From positions 1-8,015 of the forward strand of contig JAPLNJ010000480.1 in the NCBI GenBank assembly GCA_026692885.1: a stretch of DNA of 8,015 bases, given 5' to 3'. A model generated the notes under the pieces. The model did not search any database. It was not told where the DNA came from and saw nothing but the letters and a program-made list of their open reading frames with translations. Shown in pieces: positions 6,163 through 8,015 of this stretch. The number at the start of each line of letters is the position of its first letter. The stretch's first letter is position 1. The stretch comes from Planctomycetota bacterium. Its GTDB lineage: Bacteria > Planctomycetota > Planctomycetia > Pirellulales > Pirellulaceae. The position numbers and the translations under genes are program-made.

Positions 6163-8015
6163 GGAGCACCGCTCCAGGTGACGCGTCGTCGCCTCCAGAT
6201 CCACCCCCCGGCGACGCTGACCAGGACGGCCACCAGCGTCCAGCGTTCGAGCGACCAAGCGGTAGACGGGAGGTCCAGGGCGTCGGGGATCAGGTAACCG
6301 TAGCGGGTCGTCAACAACCGCCGGGCCGGTGGCCGCTCGCCCTGCAACACGCGGCTGATGTCCTTCAACAGGGGTGATTCATCCCCGTAGTAGGCGTGCC
6401 CCAGCACACTGGTGTCGACGTGGCTGGCGTCCACCTGCTCGATGCGTTGGAAGAGGCTCAAGTCGATCAGGCCGGCGCCCAAGCGGGTGGCGTCATCCAC
6501 AAGTCCTTGCAATTCGTGAAAGTACTTCGAAGCCAGCAGCGCCTTGTCACGTTGCGAGGCGTACACGGTGATCCGGGAGCCGAGTCCATGGATGCGCGGC
6601 GCGATTTCGTTGCGGAAATCCGCGGCCCGGATGTCCGGGGCGGCCAGAATGATCTCGTTGAACTGTGTGGCCTTCTCCGACTTCAGTTCCTCCAAGGCAC
6701 CCGCCAGCAATCGCGTGCCCATGCTGTGGGCGATCAAGTGGATGCGGCTGGCTCCGGATTGCGTGGCCACCTCGCGCAGGAAGGTCTGGAAATTCTGTAC
6801 GGACTCTTGCACCTGGCGTTCGTCCTCGCCGTACCCCTCCAGACTTCCCTGCGACGGCCAGGAGTACATGATGGGCGCGTACTTCATTTGCAGATCCACG
6901 GCCAATTGGGCCGTGCGATGCGCGGCGTACATAAACGAATTATTGTAGCCGTGGACAAAGATGAACGTGTCGCGGCCGCCAACGCTGTCGTGCAGGTCCG
7001 TGAAGAACTCCGCCTGATCCCGGCTGGGCGCGACGCGCAGCAGGACCACGTGCAGCGCAGGATCCTCACGGAATTCGAGTTTCCACCACGCGGGTCGTTC
7101 CAGTTCGCCCGACTGGTGGCCCGGCGGGACGCTCACTTCGCACACGCCATATTCCAGCGGGCCTCGGTCCGTGCCGTAGAAATCGTTGGGCCCGCCGGCG
7201 TCGGGATCCCGAGCCCGATCGGTCCCGTAGAAGACCCGCACGACGTTCTTCTGTTCCTTTGCGAGCGATTGCGCCGCGTCCGGCGGCATGGACTTTGTCT
7301 CGGAGGGAACATCCGGGGCTTGGACACTGCGGGCGGCCGCTGCGGGTTCGTCGTTGGGCATTGCCAAGTTCCAGGTCTGCTGGGCATCACCGCTTTCCAG
7401 CCGCGTTTGCAGCTCCTGATCCAGTTCGGGGAAGAAGTCCAGGCCGGTCAGGGCTTCGATCACATCGACCGGCACGACGAAATCCGCCAGACGGCCCCGC
7501 GGTTCGCGTTGATGCGGAATCAGGAACGCGATGACTTGCAGATCGTCGTCCGTACCGCCGGGCACGGCGACAAGCTGGAAGAACATGGGGGCCTGTGTCG
7601 CGTCCGCTCGCGGATCGCCTCGCTGGAACACGCAGCCGGCCACGACCCACACCTCCAGCCCGCGGTCTCGCACCAAGTCCTGGCAGACCCACTTTTCCAG
7701 TTGTCGCCAGAGGCCGGTCTCGCCCGCGAGTCCCCGCTGCATGGGTACCACGTTCGACAGATAGCTCGCCTGGTCGACGGCGTCCGCGCGGCTACCGCCC
7801 ATGACTTCGATCGGTGCCAGTCGCACGGCCAGGCACTCCGCCGTCAGTTCGCGCTCGAAATCCTGTTTCGAGCGGGCCTCACGGATCTCCGGGTCGTCCA
7901 CCAACTCCCGTTCGCGGTAACGTTCTGCGTCGAGCAGATAGTCCGGCTTGACGTGGTAGGCGACCCAAGCGGGCATCCGACGCCCGACATCAAAACCCAG
8001 CACATATCCCTGCCG
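6150..8015 (-). CDS. Inactivated NUC-type nuclease domain fused to DUF900 alpha/beta hydrolase, 5' truncated by window
   Basis: The frame is open through base 8015, where it reads RQGYVLGFD, so the N-terminus (probably with a signal peptide) lies outside. Numbering here takes the GTG at 8003 as residue 1. Residues 1-203 match the DNA/RNA non-specific endonuclease fold (PF01223/NUC1): PAWVAYHV (11-18), LAPIEV (62-67), YLSNVVP (81-87), LWRQLEKWV (98-106), LEVWVVAGCVF (116-126) and DVIEALTGLDFFP (180-192). The DRGH catalytic motif expected just before LAP is LAVR (58-61), and the metal-binding Asn after the SNxxP motif is missing, so it should not cleave nucleic acid. Residues 254-550 are a DUF900-type hydrolase: paired FYGTDR (258-263, 275-280), IFVHGYNNS (348-356), YSWPS (380-384), nucleophile Ser427 in AHSMG, Asp457 in AAPD, and His536 in GHAYYGD. 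Residues 586-603 form a membrane helix followed by RRRR, so the body probably faces outside the cytoplasm. The substrate is unknown. Confidence 0.9.
   Translation of the reverse strand, partial: RQGYVLGFDVGRRMPAWVAYHVKPDYLLDAERYRERELVDDPEIREARSKQDFERELTAECLAVRLAPIEVMGGSRADAVDQASYLSNVVPMQRGLAGETGLWRQLEKWVCQDLVRDRGLEVWVVAGCVFQRGDPRADATQAPMFFQLVAVPGGTDDDLQVIAFLIPHQREPRGRLADFVVPVDVIEALTGLDFFPELDQELQTRLESGDAQQTWNLAMPNDEPAAAARSVQAPDVPSETKSMPPDAAQSLAKEQKNVVRVFYGTDRARDPDAGGPNDFYGTDRGPLEYGVCEVSVPPGHQSGELERPAWWKLEFREDPALHVVLLRVAPSRDQAEFFTDLHDSVGGRDTFIFVHGYNNSFMYAAHRTAQLAVDLQMKYAPIMYSWPSQGSLEGYGEDERQVQESVQNFQTFLREVATQSGASRIHLIAHSMGTRLLAGALEELKSEKATQFNEIILAAPDIRAADFRNEIAPRIHGLGSRITVYASQRDKALLASKYFHELQGLVDDATRLGAGLIDLSLFQRIEQVDASHVDTSVLGHAYYGDESPLLKDISRVLQGERPPARRLLTTRYGYLIPDALDLPSTAWSLERWTLVAVLVSVAGGWIWRRRRVTWSGAPHSP

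Noticed and set aside
5474..6169. 231-residue minus-strand open frame
   Set aside because: Extremely Arg/Pro/Ser-rich translation, typical of a shadow frame opposite a GC-rich gene.
4948..6258. 436-residue minus-strand open frame across the caspase gene
   Set aside because: It is antisense to a gene with clear domains; the translation is Gln/Arg/Leu/Val-rich and lacks motifs, as expected from a GC-rich shadow frame.
1..8015. CRISPR array, tRNA/rRNA genes, insertion sequence ends, phage attachment sites
   Set aside because: No regularly spaced repeats, cloverleaf structures, transposase genes or paired terminal repeats were seen on either strand.

Overview
The window is GC-rich (roughly 60%) bacterial DNA with loosely packed, often convergent genes. 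A Tat-exported xylose-isomerase-like TIM barrel protein, a caspase-fold lipoprotein, small acidic or Lys/Ala-rich orphan proteins and sparse Shine-Dalgarno sites together suggest a planctomycete or a close relative. That is inference from gene content; no rRNA, tRNA or marker gene is present to prove it.

Positions 1-1410 hold small orphan genes: an acidic protein of about 157 residues on + (6-479), an unlisted 54-residue coiled-coil-like ORF on - (701-865), and an acidic helical protein on + (1125-1409). Between them lie stretches that look like decayed coding DNA. The stop of the third gene overlaps the stop of a start-less minus-strand fragment (1406-1609), and both proteins end in a similar Gly-Gly/Ala helical motif.

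Positions 1596-2510 (-) encode a Tat-signal sugar isomerase/epimerase-like TIM barrel protein with its metal ligands intact. A 13-bp tandem repeat lies directly upstream of its start. Positions 2511-3111 are about 600 bp of non-coding DNA carrying a 43-nt near-perfect hairpin, a second 7-bp-arm hairpin and a plausible promoter for the next gene.

Positions 3112-8015 hold the main content. A 1016-residue lipoprotein on + has an intact caspase (C14) His/Cys dyad, an EF-hand-like loop and TPR-like repeats. Facing it on -, with tails overlapping by 13 bp, is a gene cut by the window edge. Its product joins a DNA/RNA non-specific endonuclease (NUC/EndoG-like) fold, whose catalytic DRGH motif is gone, to a DUF900-type alpha/beta hydrolase with an intact Ser-Asp-His triad and a C-terminal membrane anchor. 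Both products are predicted to sit at the envelope and to face the same compartment. The pair (active caspase plus dead nuclease/active hydrolase) is the best candidate here for an undescribed functional module, though its function cannot be read from the sequence alone.
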